Below are positions 11,739 through 22,135 of a stretch of DNA of 64,000 nucleotides, in pieces. Under the pieces are notes generated by a model that was not told the DNA's origin, made no database searches, and saw only the letters and a program-made list of their open reading frames with translations. The stretch is from Isoetes taiwanensis. Lineage: Eukaryota > Streptophyta > Lycopodiopsida > Isoetales > Isoetaceae. Each line of letters starts with the position of its first letter. Positions within the stretch are counted from its first letter, which is position 1. The stretch covers positions 297,378 to 361,377 of the forward strand of contig JAJEKV010000307.1 of the NCBI GenBank assembly GCA_021234155.1. Direction: 5' to 3'. A program made the position numbers and the translations under genes.

Positions 11739-12808
11739 TGGTAGTGCTCGGGGGAGTGGTTGTGGCGAGCAAAGAAAGACAGAAATATCTATGTCTAACC
11801 TTGCAACCAACAATTCTTGAATAGCTAATGCAAGATAAAGTTTAAACTAGCATTAATTCCTAAGAGTTAATATTGGAGGTTAACAAAAGGCAATGCCTTT
11901 TATCTAATATAAGGTTTTATACCTTTAGGAAAAGGGAGGCACCTTTCTAATAAAACATCGGATCTAGCCTAGATCGCTATTATAAAAGGAGGGGGGGGGG
12001 GAAACGGATGGAGGCGGTGAGAGCATCTGGGAGCGGATAGTTTGGGAACCATCATTGGACATCCGGGCGACACCTCGACGACAAGCTACAATGATTTTGG
12101 GACCGACATCAACTAACTCGACTTCAAATCTGCTGCAATGATCTGGCAATTCAATCAGCCTTCAGCCTGATCTAAACCCTATTCTACAGATCACAAGCCA
12201 CGCTCAGTTGTATAGCAAGTTATTCCAAGACCACAGAAAAACTCTTGAATAATCGTTTGTTGAATTCTTCAGTGAAGAATTGGATAGTGGAATCTATCAA
12301 TTCTGTCGGCGATTTACCCCAAATCCTACACAAGTTGTTTTTTAAATTAATTCTTCCTCTTGAATTTGAGATCTTGCTAGAAGGAGTGTTCTGGTGTTTA
12401 ATTCTGGGAAGGGACTCGCAAAGGACACAAAACCGGCAGATAGGCTTGTCATTCATCATAGCAGCAATATACAATGTTTGAAGAATTGAGAGGGGTAGCC
12501 GACCATAGGAACAATATCGGACTACCCTGGAAACAAAAGAAATGTGCACAGGCAGTATAGAAGGGTAATGGCGACAACTTCTCATCGGGATAAAAAACCC
12601 CGCCCTTTCGGGTTTTCGAGGAAAACCCTAATGAGAAATGATCGCCAGCAACCTTGAATGTGTTGCATGGAGAACTGAAGGAGATAGGTTGATGGCGAAG
12701 CCGAAAAAAGCAGGACCTCGGAAGATGGCGTAAAACCTGCAAGCAACACAAAGAACTCTAAAAAACACCCGTGAATGGTTAGAGAAAATCAAGCATGTAG
12801 CAGAAAAA
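11739..12808. other. No recognisable gene
   Basis: Contains a G homopolymer near 11990-12001 and short frames on both strands without a recognisable domain. Confidence 0.5.
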
Positions 12809-13285
12809 GAGAGCATCACTCAATAGGGTGGAGAACAGCATCACCCAACGGGTGGAGAACAGTTATGTAAAAAGAAATATGCGTCACCCTCGAGGTGGAA
12901 ATAAACAGCATCACCCACAGGTGGAGATAGCATCACCCATAGGGTGGAGAAAAGCGTCACCCAACGGGTGGATAACAATCATGTGAAAAGAAATATGCGT
13001 CACCCTCGAGGTGGAAATAAACAGCATCACCCGCAGGTGGAGAATAATGCGGTATAATGCCGAAAAAAGAAAAAAATTATTAAAGAAAACATTATTATAG
13101 CAACACCTAAGGTGGACAACAACAAAGAGTGCATGAACCAAAAAATAGATGAAAGTCACCCGTTAGACGTTAGGAACTGTAAACAAACATATATAGAAAT
13201 AGAAAACAGCACCGAGAGGTGGAAAAAGAAAATATAGCATCACCAACACGTGGAGATCATCGAGCATCCCCAACGGATGGGAAAA
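12809..13285 (+). repeat. Cluster of CATCACC-n-GGTGGA inverted units
   Basis: About a dozen short units of the form (C)ATCACCC-2/3 nt-GGGTGGA, each a small imperfect palindrome, recur every 20-45 bp. Two blocks of about 117 bp (12831-12947 and 12948-13064) are near-identical tandem copies. Units become more degenerate toward 13285. Spacers are not unique and unit length varies, so this is not a CRISPR array. Confidence 0.8.
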
Positions 13286-13493
13286 ATATAGATGGGTGTA
13301 AAATCGCTAGTGGGGTACAACTTTTGGCGAAGCGTTTAAGCACTTTAAGTGCTGAAACTCGCGGATGTCGAAGCCCGTCACACCCTTCTCCCTCCTTTTT
13401 CCCTGGGCGGAAAAACTCAGATCAGTGTTTCACTGTTGATGATGGAGGCATGGAGCGCGGATGATTTTCACAGCATGAGAGTGCAATTCGGGG

Positions 13494-14585
13494 GTGAAGC
13501 CCCACGAGGAAGAAACTTGGTTGGAAAATAATGTCACGGATCTAGATTGGGATTCTGTTTGGACAAAGAAGTTGAACAAGGGAAAGATAAAATGGCACTG
13601 TGCAAAGGAGCATCTTCAAGAGAAGTTGGAAACACTCTGCCGAAAAATCTACAAGAATTGTCACAACAAAGAAGTAAGAAAGCAACTGGGCCTTGCTTTT
13701 GCGTTTGAAAATTGCACTAGATCAATAGTTGCACCTGAGGAACACAAAGTAAACTGGGCTGCATTTGCTGTGCAATGCCAAAGATACCACAACAATAGAC
13801 AAGTAAAAACAGAGGCAGATGTTGTAGCACATGTTAGGAAAACTGAAATGAAGACAAAGTCAAAGGTGGCAGCTGGATCAAATGAGATCAGTGCATGTGA
13901 TGAAAACATAAAAACCTTAGAGAATGCAGTACAGGAGATTGGAAAATCAGTTTCACTTGTCACAAAGAATCTGGAAGCAGTAGGAAGTGAGCTGAAAGGC
14001 AATGAGAAGGCCTCTGAATTACAGAAAATGATGTTGGAAGAGGCTGAGAACAGTTTAAGACAGGCCACAAATGATTTGGCTACAAAACAGGAGGAGTTCA
14101 AGCTTAATCCAAACTGTGAGTTGGAGGCAGAAATTAAAGATTTGGAGCAGACTGTCCAGATGGAAACTTGGCACAGGAACAAGGTACAAAAAGCAATGAA
14201 CCCTACATCTGTTAATGAGCAGGTCAAATGTAAAATCAAACTTGAGGAGGAGTTAAAAGTTCTTGAAGAAGAACAGAGACTTTTGCAGTTCTACATAAAC
14301 AATTTGTGGAAGCTGAAAATGGATACTCCTGCAACATTTAGCATCTCTACTATTATACGAGATAAGTTGTTAGTGCAAGATCCATTTTATACATGTTCAG
14401 CATGTGGTCTGGAATTCACTAAAGCTTACAGGTTAAGTTTAGCACTGAATTGCCAACACGAGTATCATATAGCTTGTTGTTCATTGTTGAGAGGAGGACA
14501 ATGTATTCATGGTTGCCCACGAAAAGGTGCGGAGGGTGTATTTGACGAGCTAGGTTTTGGCCATCTTGCGAGGTGCTTCAAATAG
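13494..14585 (+). CDS. Coiled-coil protein with RING-like C-terminus
   Basis: A 363-residue open frame, the longest uninterrupted ORF in the left half. Residues about 110-275 are Glu/Lys/Leu-rich with heptad character (for example K-T-L-E-N-A-V-Q-E-I-G-K-S-V and L-E-E-E-L-K-V-L-E-E-E-Q-R-L-L), predicting coiled coil. The last 65 residues hold C-S-A-C ... C-Q-H-E-Y-H-I-A-C-C ... C-I-H-G-C, with Cys/His spacing like a RING or related zinc finger that might act as an E3 ligase module. I do not recognise the family. The first Met at 13494 is used because the upstream frame closes. It is followed on the same strand by a Pro/Glu-rich frame and a HAD phosphatase-like frame, possibly parts of one spliced gene. 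Confidence 0.6.
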   Translation: MKPHEEETWLENNVTDLDWDSVWTKKLNKGKIKWHCAKEHLQEKLETLCRKIYKNCHNKEVRKQLGLAFAFENCTRSIVAPEEHKVNWAAFAVQCQRYHNNRQVKTEADVVAHVRKTEMKTKSKVAAGSNEISACDENIKTLENAVQEIGKSVSLVTKNLEAVGSELKGNEKASELQKMMLEEAENSLRQATNDLATKQEEFKLNPNCELEAEIKDLEQTVQMETWHRNKVQKAMNPTSVNEQVKCKIKLEEELKVLEEEQRLLQFYINNLWKLKMDTPATFSISTIIRDKLLVQDPFYTCSACGLEFTKAYRLSLALNCQHEYHIACCSLLRGGQCIHGCPRKGAEGVFDELGFGHLARCFK

Positions 14586-14743
14586 TACACCAAAAAGGAT
14601 GTGTTAATCCGATCACGCAATTGAGGTCTCACCCTACTGAGGGGTTCAAAGAAGGACAATGGTGCCATTTGAAGATGCACTACACCTGCAAAGACCTATA
14701 GGATCTGATCAATTGTGGACTGATTTGAAATGCAAATGAGAAC

Positions 14744-15199
14744 CACCACCACCGGTCCAAGAAGCTGTCCAAGAAGCTATAGAAGAAGCTGTAAACACAG
14801 CACCAGTTGTAAACACAGCACCACCAGTTGTGGAAAAAAACAAAAGACCCGAGTGTACACACTGAAGCACTTAAGGAAGTTGAGGGAGTAATTCCATTGG
14901 ATGAGGGCAACTTGGGTGAATATTTGCCAAAAGAAAAGGGCAGAAGAACAAAGAGGGGTAAGCTGGAGGATAGCAAAGAAGTTGTTCAGGCTACAAGAAA
15001 GAGAACAAGAAGTAGCTATGCTAAAGATGCAGGAAGCAGTCTCAATCATGACACCACACCTATCGAAGTGTGTTCTGAAGAAAATGCAGAATCAGGCCCT
15101 CAAGTTTCAGGTGAGCCTGATCTTCAACAAGTGATTGATGCCCTTAATAATCCTGGAAAGTCAGTGTGGAAATTGCTGGCCAAGAAGGCCACAACTTAA
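14744..15199 (+). CDS. Low-complexity Pro/Glu/Lys-rich coding segment
   Basis: One frame (about 14741-14855) reads E-P-P-P-P-V-Q-E-A-V-Q-E-A-I-E-E-A with repeated V-N-T-A-P. At the A-run near 14833-14841 the reading passes to the next frame, which continues to 15199 with a basic patch (K-E-K-G-R-R-T-K-R-G-K) resembling a nuclear localisation signal. It ends D-L-Q-Q-V-I-D-A-L-N-N-P-G-K-S-V-W-K-L-L. The frame change at a homopolymer may be a sequence error. Position suggests a linker between the coiled-coil/RING-like and HAD segments. Function unknown. Confidence 0.45.
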
Positions 15200-15375
15200 T
15201 GTTGCTTAAAACATTGAATATTATTGATTTTCTTTTGTTGCATTCACTGTAGGATTACCAGTTGATTCTGTTAGGTCAGAGAATCCTGTTGTTGATACAG
15301 AAAGGTTTCCACATTCAACCCATTTTTCATTTTCATCTTCATCTATTTATTCATGTAGTAATTCCTGTTGTGTAG

Positions 15376-16125
15376 GTATTCAGGATGTTCCAACGTACTA
15401 AATATTGATTTGGCAGCAAAAGATAAACTCATTGTCTTGGATTTAAATGGTGTGTTGGTAAAAACATTTGGTGCAAATGAACACATACGCTTGGAATCAG
15501 GATTGACAATGACATACACTAGCAGAAAGAAAGTGATATTCAGACCAGAAGTAGTGTTCTTCTTGAAGACTTTGTTACATAAGTGTTGTGTTGGTATATG
15601 GTCATCAATGCAACTCTCTAATGTGGAAGATGTGCTGCAAGTACTATGTCCAGATTTGACGGACGGATTTCTATTTGTATGGGGACAGGAAAAATGTGTG
15701 AAGACCAGTTTTCACCACCCTAACAAACCTGGCTGTCCAGTCATGATGAAGCCACTTGGGAAAATATATGAGCCATACCCAAGATTCAAAGGTAAGACTT
15801 TGCTTCTTGATGATTCATTATACAAGTCTTACCTTAGTAGTCCCTGGAAACTTCTGCTAGTACCTGCATTCAAGATGGATATGATGAAGTGCTAACAGTA
15901 CTCACCCCAAAGATAGAAGAAATACTGCAGGCCAAGACTGAGGAAAAAATGAAGTTACTGGTGAAGAACACACACAGATACAAGCCCTGGCCTATGACAG
16001 ATAAAAAGATTATGAAGCTATGCTTGGAAAGACTTTCTGGAAAACAATTGCAGTTCTGCAGGTTTGTGAATGAGGAATTGGAGAAGGTTTATGGTGATGA
16101 ACTTTGTCATTCTCCATTATTGTGA
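15376..16125 (+). pseudogene. HAD phosphatase of the NLI/SCP (FCP1-like) group
   Basis: After a good splice acceptor (pyrimidine-rich stretch ending TTGTGTAG at 15375) the frame shows L-I-V-L-D-L-N-G-V-L-V. This matches the HAD motif I D-x-D-G-T-L, but the second Asp is Asn, which would impair the usual acid/base step. Motif II is G-I-W-S-S-M, and motif III is present as L-L-L-D-D-S (15801-15820). Relatives dephosphorylate phosphoserine, for example on the RNA polymerase II CTD. Near 15870 the frame shifts and continues as D-G-Y-D-E-V-L through a helical tail to a stop at 16125. The missing acid/base Asp and the shift argue for a pseudoenzyme or pseudogene. Confidence 0.65.
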
Positions 16126-16229
16126 TTAAGCCTGAGATATTTATGATTATTGGCATGATTGTCATTTATTTAGGCCAAGGAATCCTACACTTTTTATGTA
16201 CCATCTTTATCTTATATTAATTTAAGAAT

Positions 16230-16315
16230 GTTTTTGCTATATTGTTTATATAGTTCAATGCAGACTTGTCTATAAGTTTTTGCTATATTGTTTATATCTA
16301 CTTCAATGCTGACTA
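16230..16315 (+). repeat. Two-copy tandem repeat of about 45 bp
   Basis: The string TTTTTGCTATATTGTTTATAT starts near 16231 and again near 16277, each followed by (C)TTCAATGC and GAC. Confidence 0.8.
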
Positions 16316-16319
16316 CAAG

Positions 16320-16625
16320 GGATGCTTAAAACTTATCAAGTGCTTAAACAAAAAATTGCCTGCAAGTGCTAGTCTGGTATGAGTCTTAATGGCAGATACT
16401 GCTTACTGTCATGCAGTGACAGTTACTAAGTATGTAGTTGCTTAACGCTAGCAGAAGTGTTAATGTTATCAAGTGCTTACTGTCATGCAGTTAAGGTGCA
16501 GTGCTTACTGTTATGCTATATAACCGTTTAAAGCTAGCTGTTTATTGCATGTGTGCTCGTGTGTTCCAGTGCTTACTCACAAGCACTGCTGAAACTAATT
16601 AAAGTGCTTAGTGTTTGAGCTAGAG
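16320..16625 (+). repeat. Cluster of GTGCTTA heptamers
   Basis: AGTGCTTA or a close variant occurs about six times in 300 bp (around 16334, 16476, 16501, 16569 and 16605, plus variants). It occurs again at 17519 and 17831-17843, and inverted near 13338. Dense short motifs of this kind resemble the subterminal transposase-binding repeats of plant DNA transposons. No terminal inverted repeat could be confirmed. Confidence 0.45.
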
Positions 16626-16960
16626 CACTGTTACATTCAAGCAGAATATGGACTGTACAAGAATTCAATGTTTTGCCACCTGCATGGATAATAGAAGTAA
16701 GAACATCAAATGAATTCATTCTTTACATAATGGAAAAAACAAAATGTGATGCTGAAAAGAAGTAGATGAGACAAAAAACTTTATATATTTGATAGACGAA
16801 AAGAACATTTGATAGAGAAAGAAAATGACAAACAAAGAACAAAAAACAAAGAACGAAAAGAACATTTGATAGAGAAAGTGGTAGAGACAAAAAACTTTTT
16901 ATATTAACAAAATATTTTACAAAAAAAAGGCCTTCAGGCCAGTGTCTTCAGGGGGTGTCT

Positions 16961-17478
16961 TTAGGGGCTTTCTGGCTCACTCCACACATTCTCCTTCAAT
17001 TCCTGCCTCCTCTGCCTCTTGGTGGGGCGCTCTTCGTAACAGCTCTCGAAAACCAGCTGTTTTTCTTCTTCTTCATCTGCCTTTTCCTCTTCCTCTTCAT
17101 CCTCCTCTTCCTCTTCATCCTCCTCTTCCTCAGAATTCTCCTCCTCTTCTTCTTCTTCAGAATTCTCCACTTCCTGCTCGACTTCTGTGAACAAAAAAAT
17201 CATCAATGTTAGAACAAAAGAAAAACAAAAGAAAAAAAATTGCAAAACAAAATAATACCTTCTTCTTCCTCTTGGTCTTCAGTGTCTGTTGCAGAATCTG
17301 GACGAACCGGCTCGAAAAAGTAGGCGTTCCTGTATTGCGAAGCGACGTCCGCATCTTCAGGCACCTGCTTAAGCACATACTCTGGTGCTTGATTTCCACT
17401 GCATGCAGAGGCCATTGTAAAGGAGTTTGGGCAAGATGCCGTTGCAGAGGCATAAGAAGAGGATTTGGGCGGAAGCAT
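16961..17478 (-). CDS. Two-exon acidic protein, function unknown
   Basis: Exon 1 is 17478-17259 and exon 2 is 17184-16961. The intron (17258-17185) begins GTATTATT and ends TTGTTCACAG on the minus strand, and the reading phase matches across it, giving 147 codons. A second Met at about 17415 would give 126. The N-terminal half has P-E-Y-V-L-K-Q-V-P-E-D-A-D-V-A-S-Q-Y-R-N. The second half is an uninterrupted Glu/Asp tract (about 40 residues), then P-T-K-R-Q-R-R-Q-E, a basic nuclear-localisation-like patch. Convergent with the HAD segment. Acidic tracts of this kind occur in histone chaperones and activators, but I see no domain proving that. Confidence 0.6.
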
Positions 17479-17906
17479 GAGGGCGTAAGAAGAGCTTAAA
17501 TCTTATGATTAGGGGCCTAGTGCTTAAATCCTATGCTTAGGCGCGTCAGTGTACGAAAAACCTCACACGCGCCAGAACAATTAATTCGTAACCAGGCTTA
17601 AATATTTCGTATGACCATTGGAATTGACACATGTCACATCGAGGAAATGCCTTGACAATATAATTTTGCCAAGAATGTTGGGATAGTGATGGTACCAAAA
17701 TAAATAATTGAATGTTATTCCAATGTCACAAATGTACATTCTTAAACAACAATTCAATCTTCATTTCGAAGTACGTGTCCATGCACACCACCCTTGTGCA
17801 TCCTCACTATTATTAATATATATACAAATGTGTGCTTACGTGCTTAGGTGCTGGAACAACAAATCACTTGCAAAGAATTACATCAATTTGGTTAAGTGTC
17901 AAAGAA
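17479..17906. other. Intergenic, no gene seen
   Basis: Holds GTGCTTA motifs at 17519 and 17831-17843. It includes the expected promoter area of the acidic gene but no convincing TATA box. Confidence 0.4.
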
Positions 17907-18503
17907 TTACAATGTTATTGGGAGACTGGCCATAATTTTTTCATGGGTCTCCTGTGAAATTTTGTACATGTCTGTGCCTTCTATTTTGTCCATATCAATT
18001 TTAGGATATCTTACCACATGGCTGTGCACGGAGGCTTCGGGTTGTTTAGTGAGCAACATGTACTTGAAATTACCCAAGAATTGATAATACAATCCACTTA
18101 AGATAACCTCATGCACTCCAAATTTTTGCCCCCATCCATCTTTGTTGCATTTGGGTTCTGTGCACTTGAGGATGTAGAAGTCCACACCCTCTGAATTGTC
18201 TACCTCAACATTCACTGCAAAATTGTCACCTACCTCTACCAAATTACTGGTCCATTCATTGGCTTGTTCAAGAGTCTCCTTTTTCTTCTCAACTCCTGGT
18301 TTTAAGTCAGAATGACAGCTTTCTGCCAGGTTTGTTGGTTGTGAAAATTGCCTTAACCCTTGGATGGGGCTTCTTTTGCCCGAAGGTTGAAATGCAACCG
18401 ATCGATTTGCAGAAGACAGAGTTGGAAAATTTATGAGAAGCCTGAAGGTTTTATGCATCGTGGATCTGCACTTCTGGTCATGGCATAATCTGATAGTTAG
18501 CAA
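17907..18503 (-). CDS. Hypothetical protein, 198 residues
   Basis: An open minus-strand frame with ordinary amino acid composition. It includes V-G-D-N-F-A-V-N-V-E-V-D-N-S-E-G-V-D-F-Y-I-L-K-C and K-C-N-K-D-G-W-G-Q-K-F, a possible small beta-rich fold, and ends K-I-M-A-S-L-P-I-T-L. I do not recognise it. Similar short proteins occur in plant DNA transposons and in repeated gene families, so a mobile-element origin is possible. No intron needs to be assumed. Confidence 0.45.
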   Translation of the reverse strand: MLTIRLCHDQKCRSTMHKTFRLLINFPTLSSANRSVAFQPSGKRSPIQGLRQFSQPTNLAESCHSDLKPGVEKKKETLEQANEWTSNLVEVGDNFAVNVEVDNSEGVDFYILKCTEPKCNKDGWGQKFGVHEVILSGLYYQFLGNFKYMLLTKQPEASVHSHVVRYPKIDMDKIEGTDMYKISQETHEKIMASLPITL

Positions 18504-18660
18504 GGAGGATGTTTTTTTGCCCTAAGGTTCATAAACAACGATGGGATTTGTAGAATTCTTGTGCTGAAGAGAACTATGGATTGTTGCTCTCTATAGTTGT
18601 TTGTTTGGTTGTTTGTTGCAACACCATGGATTGTTACTCTGTTTCAGAAGCTATAGATTT

Positions 18661-18849
18661 TTACTCTACTTGATTGTTCCTCTGTTTAGTTGTTTGTTGA
18701 ACTACACTTGCTACATCTTCCCTTCCTCTTCGTCTTTCTACTCTTCTTAATCTTCTCTTCTCCTTGCTTCCTTCGTCGGGTTGGAACAGGGCGGATCTTC
18801 TCTTCAAAGAATGGACCTCACAAAAGAAGATGCAAAACTGTTCATCCAA
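18661..18849 (-). pseudogene. C-terminal scrap of a transposase-like protein
   Basis: The minus-strand reading K-R-R-L-R-R-V-E-R-R-R-G-R-E-D-V-A-S-V matches the plus-strand relic near 7430-7505 (K-R-R-L-R-K-V-E-R). It is a second, inverted copy of the same family tail, about 11 kb away. Confidence 0.5.
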
Positions 18850-18990
18850 GCAAATAACAAATGTATTAAGGCTTACCTAGATACATGGGGAGAGAGCGAA
18901 GTCACGCACTATTTGCACATTTTTGGGCTCATGCACCTTGGTTTTTGGGTTGCCCCTAGGGGGGCAAACCCTTGTTTATGTGGGTATGTG

Positions 18991-19030
18991 GCATATCCTA
19001 GGTATATTCTAGAATATACCTAGGATATGC
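18991..19030. repeat. Perfect 40-bp palindrome
   Basis: The first half reads GCATATCCTAGGTATATTCT and the second half is its exact reverse complement, with no spacer (centre CTAG at 19009-19012). Forty bases upstream lies another near-palindrome, TTGCCCCTAGGGGGGCAA. Confidence 0.95.
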
Positions 19031-19145
19031 TGGTGACTGCTCCAAACCCATTGTTACATGTAAACTGGCGGTCTCGTGCGTTATGATTAGGTGCGTGATT
19101 TATCTGCCCTGCCAGTTATCCGGTCACTCTGGAGCTCGAGCTATT

Positions 19146-19449
19146 ATGGGGGCCAAAAAACTTTGCATCATCGGAGCAGGAATGAGTGCCCTGTGCGCCT
19201 GTAAGCATCTGCTTGGCCATGGTTTAGATCCGGTGGTTTTGGAAGCCCAAGATGAGATCGGAGGGATTCGGCACCGCACATTTTCCACAACCAAACTGCA
19301 GACCCCTAGCCTTGCTTACCAGTTCTCCGACTTTCCTTGGCTTCAGAACACTCTTGAATGTGCCTCCGGGGATCAGGTCATGGATTATTTTTAAAACTAT
19401 GCTGTTAAGTTTGATGTTCTCCCTAGGATCGGATTTGGACTTATGTAAT
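19146..19449 (+). pseudogene. Flavin monooxygenase N-terminal fragment
   Basis: From an ATG at 19146 the reading gives K-L-C-I-I-G-A-G-M-S-A-L, the FAD-binding G-x-G-x-x-G/A Rossmann motif. Next come V-V-L-E-A-Q-D-E-I-G-G and Q-F-S-D-F-P-W, then Q-V-M-D-Y and, after an in-frame TAA at 19392, N-Y-A-V-K-F-D-V-L-P-R-I. This is the first exon region of a plant FMO-type monooxygenase. The rest of the gene (NADPH site and C-terminus) is absent nearby, so it is a fragment. Confidence 0.75.
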
Positions 19450-20397
19450 ATTTCTGTCTTCTTCTGTTTGGTCTGCAATTTTTGCGAATTATGGTTATTG
19501 GAATGTGTCTCTTGCTGTCAGTGTCTTTGCTGTCTGAAGATGTATATTGGCACCAAACTTAATCGTCTGCTATTTATGGCAGGTCATGCAATGCTGTTTG
19601 TTAATGCCCAGGATGAAGCTGATATAGTCATCAAATTGACTAATTTGCCAAGGCTTTTTCTGAAAGGTCTGGTTACATGTCTTACTTATCAAGCTCTGTT
19701 CCTCATTGTTCTATTATTCTTCTATGAATGAAACAAACCAGTGGAATAGAAGGCTTTCTTATTTGCTTTTGTCCATGTCCATGAAATAAGGTATTTCGAT
19801 ATGTATTACAAGAGATGACTACTATAGTTGTTTTATACTTTTGGAACTTCATTCAAAGGATGTCACATTCTTTGAAGAGGGGATAACATGCTATTAGAGC
19901 CGGTTGCCATAACTGGCAAGAGCAGCAGGGTATTTGCCTTAACTTACATTGAGTCCCTACTTGATTATCATGTACATCTGCTTGTTCTTGTATATAATCT
20001 GGCTACAATCCAATGCCCTGATCTGTGTGATTGTGTGATAAACACCAAGGACTGCCAGTTAAGAGCTGTAAACTATCTCATGGATACATAAATCTAAGAG
20101 CAAATGTTTGTAGATACATGGTAGTGGGAAGAACTTACTGGATATGGGGATCTGATTTTGCTGCAGGCACGTCATTTGGGGATGGCAAGCTTGTGATGTA
20201 AGATCATCGAGAAGTCAAGAATAGTAGTCATTTCAGGTTCTAACGCGTAATCATTGTACTGTAGTTGTGGCGGATGGGATGGGACAAAGTGGCTTTCAGA
20301 TGTTTATGTCCTCGACACAAGTGTGTAAACTGTGGCATATATTACATTTTACAGTTCCTTAGATTAAGGTTCTCCCTTCACAACAGTATCTCTGGAG

Positions 20398-20845
20398 TGG
20401 CGGTTGCTGCCAATAACTGGACCTATGCCACCCCCTCGTTGTGGACATACTGCTACAATGGTGGAAAAGCGTCTACTTCTTTTTGGTGGAAGAGGTTAGT
20501 CTCGGTATGTTCCCTTGACATGAGTTTAGTTCTTAGGATCATAAATTCGGGTACATTTGAATTTCAGAAAGAACCCAAGCTTGCAAAGGATGTAATGTCC
20601 ATATATCTGACCTATCAATATAGCTCTTGGGCATAGTTGACTATGTCATGGAAATTTTCACAGTGGAACTCTCAAACGCACCATTATGTGCCCTGCTTTT
20701 TCTTTCTATTCAAAAGCGCGTGCGAATTACGTTAACTCTATAATTACGTTAACTCTATAATTTTCAAAGATCTCCCTGACTGCAGGAGGCGGTGGCCCAA
20801 TTCTAGGAGATTTATGGGCTTTAAAGAGTCTTTTTGATGAAGGTA
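20398..20845 (+). pseudogene. Kelch-repeat gene fragment, two exons
   Basis: Exon 1 (to about 20495) reads [20 protein letters not shown] then R-L-L-L-F-G-G-R-G and ends at a GT donor. Exon 2 (about 20787-20843) begins after an AG acceptor and reads G-G-G-G-P-I-L-G-D-L-W-A-L-K-S-L-F-D-E. Together they match one blade boundary of a plant galactose-oxidase/kelch superfamily protein. Other blades are not present. A short upstream match (20163-20198, G-T-S-F-G-D-G-K-L-V-M) may be an earlier exon. Confidence 0.7.
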
Positions 20846-21679
20846 TTCCGTCTATCTTTAGTTAATTAACTCCTAACTAATTATCTCCTTAGTGATGGGA
20901 TGCTTGTCAGATGAACGTTTGAGTGGGATCTTTATTTGTCATAAACGTGTCCGTCCAGGAAATGATGGATCCAAATTTCTAGTATAAGAATTATGCAAAC
21001 GTGATTTTAGGACATGGAAGTAATTTAAGTAATTGCAAGGCAGATCCTGTAAACATTATGTGATTGCAGACTTATTTGGAGTAACTTCTTGTGGATTTCA
21101 ACTAGTCAGGGTATAGATCTGGATTTGCAACGAGCTTGGCCATGACCATTTACAATATTCAGTTACATCTAAACTGTGCATGCCATATATGAGTTTGGCA
21201 TGGTAATATTTGAGCTTGGCATACGTGAATTGCAGATCTATATTGTCTTGAGTTTGATTTACTGGATCCCTGTACTTTATAATGTTAACTAGACCATGCA
21301 ATGCTTGCTGGATTTATATCTATAGTATTAACTAGGCCAGTGTCAAAGTAGCTTTATGTGCTATTGTAGAAGGGTATATAAGTGGTTGTCTATCACACTT
21401 AGAGCAGGTAACAGACCTTCGTTATCTTCTAGTCCGAGACGTTTCATATAGATACTCATTGTTTTTTTGGCTGTCATTCTGCCCTCAAAAGGCAAGGGTC
21501 AGGCTATGTCAACTTGTTGGATTTGCTGGGTGATAAACATCCTTTTGTGTGCAGTATTACATGCTAGACATTGTCACGTTACATCAAATGGATAGTTCAG
21601 GTTGGTCCCCTTGCTTATACATGTACATAGATGACTTTGTTTAGTGCCATTGTTTTAGCCATCTTGCTATTGTCACCAG

Positions 21680-21945
21680 GAATCAGGGCATTTGGATGGG
21701 CATAACCAGTTTGATGACTTTTTAAACGGTCATCTTCGTCAAATACTTGAAAGTAATAAACATGTGCAAAAGGCAGTATGCTCAGCATTTGCAACTTTTC
21801 AAGAGGTATAATAAGAGCAATTTATCTGAATGCGAAAATAAAGTATCATCTTTTTTTAACACCTTTTTTAGGAGCTGCTGAGGAACTTGCGCCACATTTA
21901 GAACTTATTCTTCAGCTTCTCATGTTTGTTTTCAGTAAATATCAG
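21680..21945 (+). pseudogene. Transportin (importin-beta family) fragment
   Basis: Exon 1 (21680-21805) reads H-N-Q-F-D-D-F-L-N-G-H-L-R-Q-I-L then S-N-K-H-V-Q-K-A-V-C-S-A-F-A-T. Exon 2 (21872-21945) reads A-A-E-E-L-A-P-H-L-E-L-I-L-Q-L-L-M and F-S-K-Y-Q before a GT donor. These are adjacent HEAT repeats of the nuclear import receptor transportin-1. Splice sites are visible, but the phase across the junction is off by one, and no other exons are seen, so this is a captured or leftover fragment. Confidence 0.75.
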
Positions 21946-22135
21946 GTATCTTGATGGACTTATCTTATGCGTGATGCGTGGGATAATATTATTTTAAATA
22001 TATATGTTGTGTCTGCAATCTTTGTCTTTAGCATCTCATATTTGTTTTCAATAAATATCAGGTATGTTGGATGAACTTATCTTCTGCATGATGCCTGGGA
22101 TAATATTATTTTAAACGTGTTGTGTCTGCAATCTT
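21915..22135 (+). repeat. Tandem duplication of about 110 bp
   Basis: The end of the second transportin exon plus the following intron is repeated. The string ATGGGATAATATTATTTTAAA or close variants, then TTGTGTCTGCAATCTTT, occurs in both units (21915-22024 and 22029-22135). Confidence 0.85.

Noticed and set aside
12809-13285. CRISPR array
   Set aside because: Units are short, variable palindromes without unique spacers, in plant-like DNA.
13661-14239. 192-codon minus-strand ORF
   Set aside because: It is antisense to the coiled-coil gene, with a Ser/Phe/Cys-rich composition expected from reverse reading of a Glu/Lys-rich frame.
17479-17600. A defined promoter for the acidic gene
   Set aside because: No clear TATA box or start-site context could be seen on the minus strand.
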